A DNA stretch of 64,000 bases from Pseudoselenomonas ruminantium. GTDB taxonomy: Bacteria > Bacillota > Negativicutes > Selenomonadales > Selenomonadaceae. The translations under genes were made by a program, and so were the position numbers. Below the pieces are notes generated by a model, which saw nothing but the letters and a program-made list of their open reading frames with translations, did not search any database and had not been told where the DNA came from. The stretch lies in assembly GCF_900142515.1 (NCBI RefSeq), contig NZ_FRBC01000011.1, forward strand, positions 28,637 to 92,636. The letters are read 5' to 3'. Of the stretch, positions 27,159 through 35,982 are shown in pieces (position 1 is the first letter of the stretch; the number at the start of each line of letters is the position of its first letter).

Positions 27159-29171
27159 TTATTGGACTTTTTTTCTTAGATTTACTCTGACATCATAGAA
27201 CGTACTGCCTTCCGCCTTATCCGTTGTCCGCTGATGCGTCAGCAGATTGGTGTTGCCAGCGGCCGTATGTTCCCGCCACCAGACGCCCTCACTGACCACA
27301 GTCCCCACTTGTACCCGTTCGGACAATCTGACGGTAAACTCCGCCCGCCCCTGCGTATTTTCTGCCATGACTGCGTCGCCATCCTGAAGATGCTGCCGCT
27401 GCCCATCTGCAGGGTTCATCATCAATACCATGATATTGCCTTTGGTCAATTCTTCGCGTTCGTTGAAGGAACTATCCAATATCCGGGGATCGGGACTGTT
27501 TATCAAGATAAACTCTTCCTTATCCTCTGCCAGATGAGGCGGCAGATAATCCGGCAGCTGCCGTTCCAGCGCCGGATTGAAGATCTCAATCTTCCCCGAA
27601 GGCGTCTTGAAGTTCAGCTTGTAAGCCTCAGGCATAGGCAATTCCACCGGTTCTCCTTCGGCTAATTTTTCCTTGTCCACAGGCAGCGGCCAGGCCTTAT
27701 CTGTGCTGGCGATGAACTTTTCCACCAGCTCCGTCTCACTCTGGCGGAAAAATTCGTCATCCACTCCCATAGCCTCAGCCAATAACTGTGCCACCTGCCA
27801 ATTGGACCGACTTTCCCCAACGGGCGGTATGATCTGCTTTCCGCGCTGGACCACATACTGACCATAGGAATAGTAGATATCCTCATGCTCCAGCGAAGTG
27901 GTAGCCGGCAGCACGATATCAGCATAAAGCGCCGTATCCGTCATAAAACGCTCATGCACCACGGTAAACAAGTCTTCCCGTCTGAGTCCTGCCAACACTT
28001 TGTTCTGATCCGGCGCTGTGCAGGCCGGATTAGAGGAATAGACAAACAGACTCTTGACGGGCGGCTGCAAGGTATTATCCGTCAGCACATCCCCCAGCTT
28101 GATCATATTGATATGACGGATGCCGTTCTTTTCCATATCTGGGCGGCGGATGATATCCTTATCAAAAGCATGACTGCCTGAAGATGAAGTCAGCATGCCA
28201 CCGCCTGCTTTGGCATAAGCTCCCACTACTGCTGGCAGACAGGTAATCAACCGGGATGTCATCGCACCGTTGCCATAACGGGACTGGCCGCTGCCCAGAC
28301 GGATAAACGGTGCCCTGGCTGCAGCGAATGACCGGGCAAAATCTTCAATCTGCCCAGCAGACAGGCCTGTAAGTTCTGCTGCTTTTTCCGGCGGATAGGC
28401 AGGCAGGACTTCCACTTTCAGTTCCTGCCAGCCCTGCACATAGCGGGCAATGAATTCTTCATCCACCAAGTTTTCCCGTGCCAGAACATGCAGCATTCCC
28501 AGCGCCAGTGCACCGTCTGAACCTGGCTTCACACAGATGAATTCATCGGCATACTGCGCGGTCTTCGTTGCATAAGTATCCACGCAGACAATTCTTGCCC
28601 CCCGTTTGCGGGCAATGTCCACATCATGCTTGAAATGGATATCCGTCGCCAGCATGCTGATGCTCCAAAGGATAATGTAATCGCTCTGCTGGGCCTCCTG
28701 CGGCGCTGTTGGCAAAGTGCCCCCCATCAGCGAACGATAGCCGTGAGCCTTGGCTGGTGCACAGATGGTACGATCCAGGCTCGAAGCTCCCAACGCATAG
28801 AATAAGGCATGACCCGCACTGTATTGTATCGTTCCCATGGTACCGGCATAGGAATAGGGCAAGATGGCCTCTGCACCATAGCTGCCAATGATTTCCCGCC
28901 AATGGGCAGCTATCTCATCAATCGCCTCCTGCCAGCTGATTGGCACAAAATCCCCCTTTCCCTTTTCTCCCACCCGCTTCAAAGGTGTAAGCAAGCGCCG
29001 AGACGAATGGACCGTACGCTCATAATGAGCCATTTTGGGGCACAACGTCCCCCGGGTAAATGCATGTGACGGATCTCCCGCCACCTCAATCGTCTTTCCC
29101 TTATCCACCGTGACCAATAGGCCACAGCAATCTGGACAATCATAGGGACAAACCGATTTATATTGTTCCAT
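27159..29171 (-). CDS. Molybdopterin-dependent oxidoreductase
   Basis: 670-aa member of the DMSO-reductase superfamily. The N-terminal CPYDCPDCC and the later GTLCPK supply cysteines for a [4Fe-4S] cluster. Molybdopterin domains follow, with the C-terminal dinucleotide-binding domain starting near 550 (EEFILINSPDPRI). There is no Tat signal, so it is cytoplasmic. No Fe-S, membrane or NADH subunit is adjacent, which is unlike respiratory members. The residue at the usual metal-ligand position is uncertain (RTICAPAKAHG region). Substrate unknown. ATG 29171 follows GGAGAG and lies 19 nt after the condensation-like gene, so the two are probably co-transcribed. Confidence 0.85.
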   Translation of the reverse strand: MEQYKSVCPYDCPDCCGLLVTVDKGKTIEVAGDPSHAFTRGTLCPKMAHYERTVHSSRRLLTPLKRVGEKGKGDFVPISWQEAIDEIAAHWREIIGSYGAEAILPYSYAGTMGTIQYSAGHALFYALGASSLDRTICAPAKAHGYRSLMGGTLPTAPQEAQQSDYIILWSISMLATDIHFKHDVDIARKRGARIVCVDTYATKTAQYADEFICVKPGSDGALALGMLHVLARENLVDEEFIARYVQGWQELKVEVLPAYPPEKAAELTGLSAGQIEDFARSFAAARAPFIRLGSGQSRYGNGAMTSRLITCLPAVVGAYAKAGGGMLTSSSGSHAFDKDIIRRPDMEKNGIRHINMIKLGDVLTDNTLQPPVKSLFVYSSNPACTAPDQNKVLAGLRREDLFTVVHERFMTDTALYADIVLPATTSLEHEDIYYSYGQYVVQRGKQIIPPVGESRSNWQVAQLLAEAMGVDDEFFRQSETELVEKFIASTDKAWPLPVDKEKLAEGEPVELPMPEAYKLNFKTPSGKIEIFNPALERQLPDYLPPHLAEDKEEFILINSPDPRILDSSFNEREELTKGNIMVLMMNPADGQRQHLQDGDAVMAENTQGRAEFTVRLSERVQVGTVVSEGVWWREHTAAGNTNLLTHQRTTDKAEGSTFYDVRVNLRKKVQ

Positions 29172-29189
29172 CAAAAAATTCTCTCCTCA

Positions 29190-30827
29190 TTATGCCTGTA
29201 TCCACAGACGTTGATATTTTTCCATCTGCCGGATGCAATGGCGAATGATATTATTTACTAAAACAGGCGATTGCAACAGATGCTTGTTCAGAGCCAGTAA
29301 GGGAATTGTCATAACCACGGCCCGCTCTGTCAGCACTTCTGCTGACAGATTCGTCTTCTTGTCTGATAACAATATCGTTTCATTAAGCCAGGTATTTTCT
29401 CTGGCAATGTCCAACGGCCTGAACCAGCCATCCCCCTGCTCGATACTACGCGCCAACTTTCCCTTGACCACAAAAGCCAATTGCCCTTCCCAATCTTTCT
29501 CCAACAAGCGATCGCCTTCGAAATAAGTCGTAAGCTTGGCATCATCAACAAACAATTGGATAATGCCCTTGTCGCATTCCTGCAGCAAATGCAATTTCGA
29601 TAAAGCATCCTGCAAAATTATGCGGGAATCAGGCGTTTCGGCCTGTTCCAAACGAAGATTCTGCAACCGCTCATATAAATGACTGCAAAAATTCCCATAA
29701 GTTGAATACCAGTCCGTCAGCATCTGCTGTAATACCAGCTCATATTCCTGGGCAATCTTGCTGACCTGCAGAAGGCCAAAAGTTCCACAACCATACACAA
29801 ACGACACATTCAGCTGGTTTTCTCCTAAACAAAATCGCAGCCCCAGCCGGACGCCGCTGCTGTCCAAAATATTTTCCTGCACCAAAGTGCCATCAGCACG
29901 ACCTTTCACTGCCGTATACGTTTTTTCTTCCTCAGTCAAAAAACCACAGAAATTCAAGATATTGTCAAAGTAGTCCTCACCCTGCTGATCCATGATTTGC
30001 TGCAAGCTTTCCCGTCCTATAGCCGCATATGGCTGAGAGATGATAAACTGCTGGAAGGCCTTCCCCACAATATCCTGCACTACCTGCTGATCTGTATTGA
30101 TGTGACGCACTGGCAATAAGCTCTGCTGAACCCCCTCCGTTGCGGAACGATTGGTTGTCTGCAGGCAAAGTACCGTATCCCGGCAATCATTTTCCACCTG
30201 TAACTGTAATGCCCATGCACTCTGCAGGATTGCCATCATCATGACCCGATTGGATTTTGCCTTTTCTCTGATATCAGACAAAATACTGCCACCAATGCGT
30301 ATGGGATAGATTGCTATTTCACTGCTGTTATTACGGTTGATTTCCCTTTGGAGAGCATAAGGCAGACGTGGCTTAGCAGGAAGGTGCTGAAATAACTTTT
30401 GCCAATAGGCGCGAATCGCCTCAGCTGCATTTTTCATTTGCGGATCAGCTACAGAAGCAGTCCTGCCAGACTGCAGCGGCAGCTTCATCACCTGCCGGAA
30501 AATATTACGCACATCCATTCGTGTCAATAACTCTGGCCGTGCCGTAACGATGACTGCATATTCATTCATGCTGGTATGAAAGACTGACAACCGCAAAGGC
30601 AAAGATGCATCCGATTTAAATCCCCGGCGTAATTCTGCCTCCATAACTTTAGCCAAAAGTTCGTCAATCTCCTCATTCGAAAGATCCACTACATTGCGAA
30701 AAGTTATTTCCGGCGTTTCATACTGCCGCAAAACATCCTCTGCCGACAAAACCATAAACGCGGCCCGATTAAACTGCAAGGGCGTGAATCCACCTCTTAT
30801 TTTATACAGGCTCTGTGATATTTTCAT
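29190..30827 (-). CDS. Condensation-domain-like protein fused to a cyclic-nucleotide-binding-like domain
   Basis: 545 aa, no signal or membrane segment. Residues 1 to about 390 resemble an NRPS condensation domain: SLPLRLSVFHTS, then LPYALQREINR at the half-way linker and MMMAILQSAWALQLQ in the second half. The HHxxxDG active-site motif is absent; the matching place reads ARPELLTRMDVRN. Residues about 400-540 resemble a Crp-type cyclic-nucleotide-binding beta roll (LAFVVKGKLARS, TWLNETILLSD, AVVMTIPLLALNK) with no DNA-binding domain after it. No NRPS, carrier protein or phosphopantetheinyl transferase is nearby. Function unknown; a non-catalytic sensor or scaffold is possible. GAGG lies 7 nt before the ATG. 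Confidence 0.65.
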   Translation of the reverse strand: MKISQSLYKIRGGFTPLQFNRAAFMVLSAEDVLRQYETPEITFRNVVDLSNEEIDELLAKVMEAELRRGFKSDASLPLRLSVFHTSMNEYAVIVTARPELLTRMDVRNIFRQVMKLPLQSGRTASVADPQMKNAAEAIRAYWQKLFQHLPAKPRLPYALQREINRNNSSEIAIYPIRIGGSILSDIREKAKSNRVMMMAILQSAWALQLQVENDCRDTVLCLQTTNRSATEGVQQSLLPVRHINTDQQVVQDIVGKAFQQFIISQPYAAIGRESLQQIMDQQGEDYFDNILNFCGFLTEEEKTYTAVKGRADGTLVQENILDSSGVRLGLRFCLGENQLNVSFVYGCGTFGLLQVSKIAQEYELVLQQMLTDWYSTYGNFCSHLYERLQNLRLEQAETPDSRIILQDALSKLHLLQECDKGIIQLFVDDAKLTTYFEGDRLLEKDWEGQLAFVVKGKLARSIEQGDGWFRPLDIARENTWLNETILLSDKKTNLSAEVLTERAVVMTIPLLALNKHLLQSPVLVNNIIRHCIRQMEKYQRLWIQA

Positions 30828-30931
30828 AACCGCGCCTCATTTCCTGTCACTACGATAACTCATCTCAGTGAAATTAATTCGTCATTGACAGAAAATTTCC
30901 TGCTTAGCAAAACCAGACCTTACGCATTCCA

Positions 30932-31711
30932 TCAACACTTGGATAACGGAAAAAGTATTTTTCGTCCAGCATCATTGTGAAACACATCCGCATGCACGTT
31001 GAATACCTCCCGCAAGCACTCCACTGTCAGGATTGTATGCGGATCGCCTTGTGCCCGAATCCTGCCGTTTTGCATAATGACAACTTCATCCGCATATTGC
31101 AGCGCATGATTGATATCATGGAGTACCATAATCACAGTGATCTTTTTCTTATGATGAAGTTCACTCACGATATCCATAACCTGTAATTGATTGGCAATAT
31201 CCAAATAGGTAGTCGGCTCATCCAGCAATAAAATCTCCGGCTGCTGTGCCAGCACCATGGCTAAAAAAACCCGCTGACGCTCACCGCCAGACAGATCTGC
31301 CACCCGTCTCTGCGCAAAATCAGTTACCCAGGCTGCATCCATGGCCTGTCTTACAGCCAGCAAATCCTGCTGCTGATCGCGGCTAAACATACTCCGATAG
31401 GGAAACCGGCCATATTCCACCAGATCTTGCACACTGATATCTGCAGGTGCCATCGTTCCTTGAGGCAAAATAGCCAGCTTACGAGCCAGCGCCTTTCGCG
31501 AGAACTTCCGAATATCCTTACCATCCAGCAGAACCTGCCCCTGAAAATCCGTATTGAGTGCTGCCAATGATTTCAGCAAAGTGGATTTCCCCGCACCATT
31601 AGGACCAATAATCGCTGTGCGCCTGGCAACGGGAAAGCGCAGGGTTATATCCTGCAAGATACACCGCCCATTGACAGCAAACTGCAAATCACGCGTTTCA
31701 ATAGACATCAT
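30932..31711 (-). CDS. btuD: ABC transporter ATP-binding protein, BtuD/FecE type
   Basis: 259-aa ATPase. Walker A IIGPNGAGKSTLLKSL is near residue 35. The signature LSGGERQRVFLAM, Walker B ILLLDEPTTYLD and switch His in VLHDINHAL follow. Family: cobalamin, heme and siderophore importers. Assignment to corrinoid uptake comes from cbiL and the B12 riboswitch upstream. The start overlaps the permease stop (ATGA), with GGAGG just before. Confidence 0.92.
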   Translation of the reverse strand: MMSIETRDLQFAVNGRCILQDITLRFPVARRTAIIGPNGAGKSTLLKSLAALNTDFQGQVLLDGKDIRKFSRKALARKLAILPQGTMAPADISVQDLVEYGRFPYRSMFSRDQQQDLLAVRQAMDAAWVTDFAQRRVADLSGGERQRVFLAMVLAQQPEILLLDEPTTYLDIANQLQVMDIVSELHHKKKITVIMVLHDINHALQYADEVVIMQNGRIRAQGDPHTILTVECLREVFNVHADVFHNDAGRKILFPLSKC

Positions 31712-32706
31712 AACTCCCTCCTCAGCAAGAAAAGAAAAAAGGGAGCACCGATAACGGCCATGATAATGCCCACAGGTAATTCCACGGGTGCAAAAGCCAA
31801 TCTGGCTACCGTATCACAAAGTGTTACCGTTCCCGCCCCCAGCAAAGCTGTAGCGGGAAGCAGCCAACGATAATCCGAGCCAATAAGCAGTCTTGCAGTA
31901 TGGGGGACAATAAGCCCTACAAAGCCCAAAAGCCCCACCACCGAAACAGCACTGGCTGCCAGCAGGGCTGCAATTGCAGACAACAAAATACGCGTCATCC
32001 CCACTCTGAGCCCCAACCCCTTGGCTAACTCATCTCCTAATTGCAAGATATTCAAATGCCGGGCACCGCCCAAAGCCAAAAGGGTGCCTGCCAAGGTATA
32101 AGGCCATAGTATTTCCACCTGTGGCCAGCTGCGGGCAGAAAGGCCACCCACCATCCACATCAGGGCACTATGTACCCGATCACTATAAAATATCAACAAG
32201 GCCGATATGCCAGCACCAAAGAAAGCAGATACCGCTACCCCAGCCAATACGATACGCAATGGACTGATGCCATTCTTCCAGGCCAAAATATAGATGAGAA
32301 CAGCTGCTCCCATCGCCCCCAAAAAGGCGGCAGGTGTAATCAGATAAGCATAGGCGGGAAAAACCAGCATGACCATGATGCCACAAATCCCTGCTCCAGA
32401 TGATACCCCGATGATATGTGGATCAGCCAGTGGATTGCGCATTACCGCCTGTAATATGGCTCCGGATAAAGCCAGGTTCATGCCCACCAGTAAAGCCACT
32501 ATCGTGCGCGGAAGACGGATATTATAGAGGATCTGCCCATAGGCCCCCGAGGCATCGCCTCCAAACACTTCTATCGCTTCAGTCCAGGGAATATCCACAG
32601 AACCTTTAGCCAGGCTTGATATAATTCCAAAACAAGCAAAAGCGGCCAACGCTACCATTAGCAGCGTCCGCCGTTTTGCCGATGATTTACTTTCCATCTG
32701 CATCAT
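31708..32706 (-). CDS. btuC: FecCD-family permease, BtuC type
   Basis: 332-aa permease with about ten membrane helices. Family motifs are RLPRTIVALLVGMNLALSG, NPLADPHIIGVSSGAG near residue 90 and VVGLLGFVGLIVPHTARLL in the C-terminal half. It probably forms a homodimer with two copies of the ATPase. The start overlaps the binding-protein stop by 20 nt. GAGG lies 8 nt before ATG 32706. Confidence 0.93.
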   Translation of the reverse strand: MMQMESKSSAKRRTLLMVALAAFACFGIISSLAKGSVDIPWTEAIEVFGGDASGAYGQILYNIRLPRTIVALLVGMNLALSGAILQAVMRNPLADPHIIGVSSGAGICGIMVMLVFPAYAYLITPAAFLGAMGAAVLIYILAWKNGISPLRIVLAGVAVSAFFGAGISALLIFYSDRVHSALMWMVGGLSARSWPQVEILWPYTLAGTLLALGGARHLNILQLGDELAKGLGLRVGMTRILLSAIAALLAASAVSVVGLLGFVGLIVPHTARLLIGSDYRWLLPATALLGAGTVTLCDTVARLAFAPVELPVGIIMAVIGAPFFLFLLRREL

Positions 32707-33658
32707 AAAAAACCTCAGGATAAAGACATGCAGCCATATGCGCTACAGCTTCCGGATAATGGATGCCAGGACTCAGCAAAAAGAGTTCCTGTGGCAGATA
32801 ATAAACGTTTCCATTCCGTACAGCAGCAACTGATTGCCAGGCAGGACTCTGTAAGGTTTTATCCATACCAGACTTAATGGACTCCATCTTTCCCATACTA
32901 GTGATAAAGAGAACCTCAGGATTCTTTTCCACCAATGTCTCTAAGCTATAAGGCGCTGCATCGGGATTCTTAGCCAAAGGCTCCATACCACTGGCCACAT
33001 TTTCCCATCCCAGCATTTTGGCAATGGAACCAGCAATGCTGCCATCCAACTGCACGGTCAGCCCCTGACTCGTGCTATGGATGATTGCTGTCCGCCGTTT
33101 ATCGGCCGGGATCTTGTTTTTTACAGCAGCAATCTTTTCATCCATAGCAGCTGCCAGCTGCTGGCCTTTATCCGGATCACCGGTGATCTGCGCCAGTATT
33201 TCCACTTCCCGCTTGACATCTTCATAGCTCTTCATATCCAGCACTAAGGTCTTGATGCCATTGGCCTCCAACGTATCCACCAACTTTTCATTCATGCCTT
33301 TGTTGATGATAACCAGATTGGGCTGGCAAGCCATGATTTTTTCCGTATCGATCTGATAGACCTTGCCTACACTCGGCAGGTCCTTGGCATAATCAGGCAT
33401 CTTCGTTTGAGAATCCGGGCGTCCCACCACGAGTTCCGCACCGCCTACGGCTTCCAAAGGTTCCAGGAATGATGCCGAAGTCACGACAATACGAGCAGGC
33501 TTCTCATTGAGTTCCACTGTACGTCCCAGATCATCCGTCACCGTGACAAAACTTTTCTGAGCATCAAACCTGCTGACCGCATGGTTGCTTCCACAACCTG
33601 CCGCCAGCAAAGCCACTGTAAAAAAAAGCATCAGGAAAAAACCTATTCGACGCTTCAT
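32687..33658 (-). CDS. btuF: Periplasmic substrate-binding lipoprotein, BtuF type
   Basis: 323-aa binding protein with a lipoprotein signal (hydrophobic 5-19, lipobox LAAGC, Cys 22). The class III fold shows in RIVVTSASFLEPLEAVGG, LVIINKGMN and AVRNGNVYYLPQEL. Such proteins bind cobalamin, heme or Fe-siderophores. The ligand is inferred to be a corrinoid or cobalt compound from neighbours. 15 nt after cbiL. Confidence 0.88.
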   Translation of the reverse strand: MKRRIGFFLMLFFTVALLAAGCGSNHAVSRFDAQKSFVTVTDDLGRTVELNEKPARIVVTSASFLEPLEAVGGAELVVGRPDSQTKMPDYAKDLPSVGKVYQIDTEKIMACQPNLVIINKGMNEKLVDTLEANGIKTLVLDMKSYEDVKREVEILAQITGDPDKGQQLAAAMDEKIAAVKNKIPADKRRTAIIHSTSQGLTVQLDGSIAGSIAKMLGWENVASGMEPLAKNPDAAPYSLETLVEKNPEVLFITSMGKMESIKSGMDKTLQSPAWQSVAAVRNGNVYYLPQELFLLSPGIHYPEAVAHMAACLYPEVFYDADGK

Positions 33659-33673
33659 AACATCATCCCCTAA

Positions 33674-34375
33674 TCAGTTCTTACGGGTCAAAATCGTAGA
33701 GAGGTAGTTGAGTTTATCCTTCTTATGCGCCAATACATCATAGATGATCTTTTCGTCATCGAGACCTGCACGGCTGACCAGTACAGCCTGTTCTGCCATT
33801 TCATTCGCATCGAGCATATTCGCAACTTCTTCGAAGTTCTTGTAAACTTTCATCAGCACCACATTGTCAGCAGCCTGCATGGCCTTTTCTACCTTTTCAG
33901 GACTAGCCGTGGCCGGGATGATTGAAAGCACATCGTCCCCTTCTACGATAGGATACCCCAACTGGCTGCCAATAGCCGCAAAGGCAGGAATCCCCGGAAT
34001 GGTCCTGATTTCTACGCCGGCAGTTTCCAACAGTCGGAACACATAGATATAGGTACTGTAGAACATGGGATCGCCGATGGTCAGGAACGCCACATTCTTG
34101 CCTTCATTCAGGAGTCCCAGGATCTCCTGCTTATTGGCTTCCCAAGCATCCGTGCTGTTTTCTGCGAATCCCTTGACCATAGGGAACACCTGATAGACGA
34201 TTTCCACGTCTTTTTTCAGATAAGGCTTCGCTACAGACAGAGCCACGCTGCCGTCCTTCTTTTCCGTCTTCGGTGCAATCAGCACATCCACCTGCTCAAT
34301 GGCTTTGATTGCCTTCACCGTCAACAGTTCCGGATCTCCAGGGCCTACACCGATACCATAAAATATTCCACTCAT
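33674..34375 (-). CDS. cbiL: Cobalt-factor II / precorrin-2 C20-methyltransferase
   Basis: CbiL/CobI of 233 aa. It transfers a methyl group to C20 of (cobalt-)precorrin-2. FYGIGVGPGDPELLTVKA at the N-terminus is the tetrapyrrole methylase signature. VAFLTIGDPMFYSTY and IPGIPAFAAIGSQLGYP complete the SAM site. Only CbiK and CbiL of the pathway are in this window, so the rest must lie elsewhere. Own promoter 34409-34437; leads the cbiL-btuFCD run. Confidence 0.94.
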   Translation of the reverse strand: MSGIFYGIGVGPGDPELLTVKAIKAIEQVDVLIAPKTEKKDGSVALSVAKPYLKKDVEIVYQVFPMVKGFAENSTDAWEANKQEILGLLNEGKNVAFLTIGDPMFYSTYIYVFRLLETAGVEIRTIPGIPAFAAIGSQLGYPIVEGDDVLSIIPATASPEKVEKAMQAADNVVLMKVYKNFEEVANMLDANEMAEQAVLVSRAGLDDEKIIYDVLAHKKDKLNYLSTILTRKN

Positions 34376-34408
34376 ATATCCAAACCTCCATAAAAGTTAT
34401 CTTAGCTT

Positions 34409-34437
34409 ATCATACTATGCTGACTATTCTCTGTCAA
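34409..34437 (-). promoter_or_regulatory. Promoter for cbiL-btuFCD
   Basis: TTGACA (34432-34437), 17-bp spacer, TATGAT (34409-34414), about 30 nt before the cbiL ATG. Confidence 0.75.
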
Positions 34438-34446
34438 ATATTGAGG

Positions 34447-34486
34447 AAGCCGCCTGCCCCTTTCTGACAGGGAGGACAGACGGCTT
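34447..34486 (-). terminator. Hairpin after cbiK, weak terminator
   Basis: AAGCCGTCTGTCC pairs with GGGCAGGCGGCTT (about 13 bp with G-U pairs). The T run after it is poor on the minus strand, so partial readthrough into cbiL is possible. Confidence 0.5.
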
Positions 34487-34518
34487 TAGTGTGTCATGTT
34501 GATGAATATGATTAAATT

Positions 34519-35511
34519 TTATTTTTCTAATGCATTCCAGGCATCTTCAGCCCGCTTTACATAGAGATCACGGATGGCCTTGTTTTCGCCGATGCCATGA
34601 ATATAGGCATCAACCTTGTAACCAGCCTTTTCCAAAATGGATTTATGAGAATCTTCTTCCTTACCGGCCATATCATTGTTAGCATGATCACCAGCAACCA
34701 TCATCATGGGCATGAGCGTTACATGCTTGATACCGTTCTTTTTGAGTTTCGGCATAACCGTTTCAAGGTTTGGCCAGCCTTCTACCGTATAGATATAGAC
34801 ATTCTTCAAACCCATTTCATCAATCTTGGCCTGGATCACGGAATAATAAGCATTGGAAACCTGCGGCGTACCATGAGCCATGATCAGGATAGCATCATCC
34901 TTGCCCTGTTTCGGGAACTGAGTGGACAGTGCCTTGATGGTCTCCGTCACATCATCAGCCTGTTCTTCCTGGCCCTGCCAGTACATCAGGGACGTACCCA
35001 GCGTCATTTTCTTGAACTGATCTTTGTAGTTATGGTATACACCGATATCGTAGTTGTATTCCATGCCCGGAATAACATCCAGGGATGCCAGCGCTACGCG
35101 GGTATAGCCTTCTTTTTTCAGCTGATCCAAAGCTTCTTCCGGAGTCGGATAGGTGATGCCTTCATTCTTCTTCACACGATTGATGATGATGTGGGAGGTA
35201 TAAGCCGTAACTACCTTCGTATTCGGATGCTTAGCCTGAATTTCCTTCACCGTAGCGTCAATGGTCTTTTCCCGGGTATCCTTGAAAGTCGTACCAAAGG
35301 TCATGACCACGATAGCATCCTTGTCAGCCTGATTTGCCATAGCCGGATTCTCATTCTTGAGCACACCGATTTCCGCAGCCTGTTTCAGCGCCTTGGTTGG
35401 AGCCTTGACCTCTTCATTCAGCTGATAAGCCGCTTCCGCCGGTACGTAGCTTGCGGAAAAAGCTGCCCCACAGGCAATCGTTGCTGCTAACATTTTCTGC
35501 CAATTTTTCAT
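34519..35511 (-). CDS. cbiK: Exported sirohydrochlorin cobaltochelatase CbiK
   Basis: 330-aa class II chelatase: inserts Co2+ (or Fe2+) into sirohydrochlorin. A signal peptide is clear (MKNWQKM then ATIACGAAFSASYVPAEA, cleavage after AEA at about residue 26), so it acts in the periplasm, as for CbiK-P of Desulfovibrio. IVVMTFGTTFKDTREKTID starts the first half. ILIMAHGTPQVSN and MMVAGDHANNDMAG carry the metal-binding His residues. GGGAGG precedes ATG 35511. Expression is controlled by the riboswitch at 35655-35863. Why a cobalamin-pathway chelatase is exported is unclear; heme or metal scavenging has been proposed for others. Confidence 0.93.
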   Translation of the reverse strand: MKNWQKMLAATIACGAAFSASYVPAEAAYQLNEEVKAPTKALKQAAEIGVLKNENPAMANQADKDAIVVMTFGTTFKDTREKTIDATVKEIQAKHPNTKVVTAYTSHIIINRVKKNEGITYPTPEEALDQLKKEGYTRVALASLDVIPGMEYNYDIGVYHNYKDQFKKMTLGTSLMYWQGQEEQADDVTETIKALSTQFPKQGKDDAILIMAHGTPQVSNAYYSVIQAKIDEMGLKNVYIYTVEGWPNLETVMPKLKKNGIKHVTLMPMMMVAGDHANNDMAGKEEDSHKSILEKAGYKVDAYIHGIGENKAIRDLYVKRAEDAWNALEK

Positions 35512-35542
35512 AAACAAAAACCTCCCTAAAACCTGCTGCATA

Positions 35543-35583
35543 AGAAAAAGCACCTTTCCCGCCGCAGCGCAAAAAGATGCTCT
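35543..35583 (-). terminator. Riboswitch expression-platform terminator
   Basis: AGCATCTTTTT pairs with GGGAAAGGTGCT (about 11 bp) and is followed by TTTTTCTT, 30 nt before cbiK and after the B12 aptamer. Likely formed when cobalamin is bound. Confidence 0.65.
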
Positions 35584-35654
35584 CATCACAAATGACGAAA
35601 TCCCCTTCCCATCGCTCGCAGGTTCAGCAGCATCCCAATAGCTGCTACGGTGAT

Positions 35655-35863
35655 TGTCAAACAGGCAGTTCTCCTGGCTCGGTTCATCGTTCCTCTGCGC
35701 CTTCCCAAAGGCTAAGACCTTCAGTGACTTAACTATGCAGATTCACTCCCCTTACAGTGGCGGGACCGCGCTGGCTTCTACCAGCTTCTCTTTTCAGCAA
35801 CCGGATGTGCGCCGGTTTGCACCTGTTCCTTCTTATGCAATAAAAACTGTGAAATAACTCACA
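35655..35863 (-). promoter_or_regulatory. Cobalamin riboswitch
   Basis: The minus strand has the hallmark B12 box GAGCCAGGAGAACTGCCTG (35662-35680), the GCGGTCCCGCCACTGT core (35755-35775 region) and the 5' ACAGGTGCAAACC element (about 35815-35830). The order and spacing match adenosylcobalamin-class aptamers. It sits between a promoter and a terminator ahead of cbiK, so B12 should switch the gene off. Confidence 0.93.
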
Positions 35864-35869
35864 GGCAGT

Positions 35870-35898
35870 ATTATAACCTATTCATATAAATTTTTCCA
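35870..35898 (-). promoter_or_regulatory. Promoter of the riboswitch-cbiK transcript
   Basis: -10 TATAAT (35870-35875), 17-bp spacer, poor -35 TGGAAA (35893-35898). Confidence 0.55.
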
Positions 35899-35930
35899 TA
35901 GTTAAAATTTATTTTTCTTGAATTTGTAAA

Positions 35931-35974
35931 AAAAATCCATGAACCAGCCCATTCAGGAAAGTTCATGGATTTTT
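35931..35974. terminator. Terminator after lysS
   Basis: AAAAATCCATGAAC / GTTCATGGATTTTT, 14-bp stem with a 16-nt loop, T-rich on both strands. It lies just after the lysS stop at 35983. Confidence 0.85.
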
Positions 35975-35982
35975 GTTCTCTA

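Noticed and set aside
29190..30827. Non-ribosomal peptide synthesis cluster
   Set aside because: The condensation-like domain lacks its catalytic His pair and there is no adenylation, carrier or thioesterase domain.
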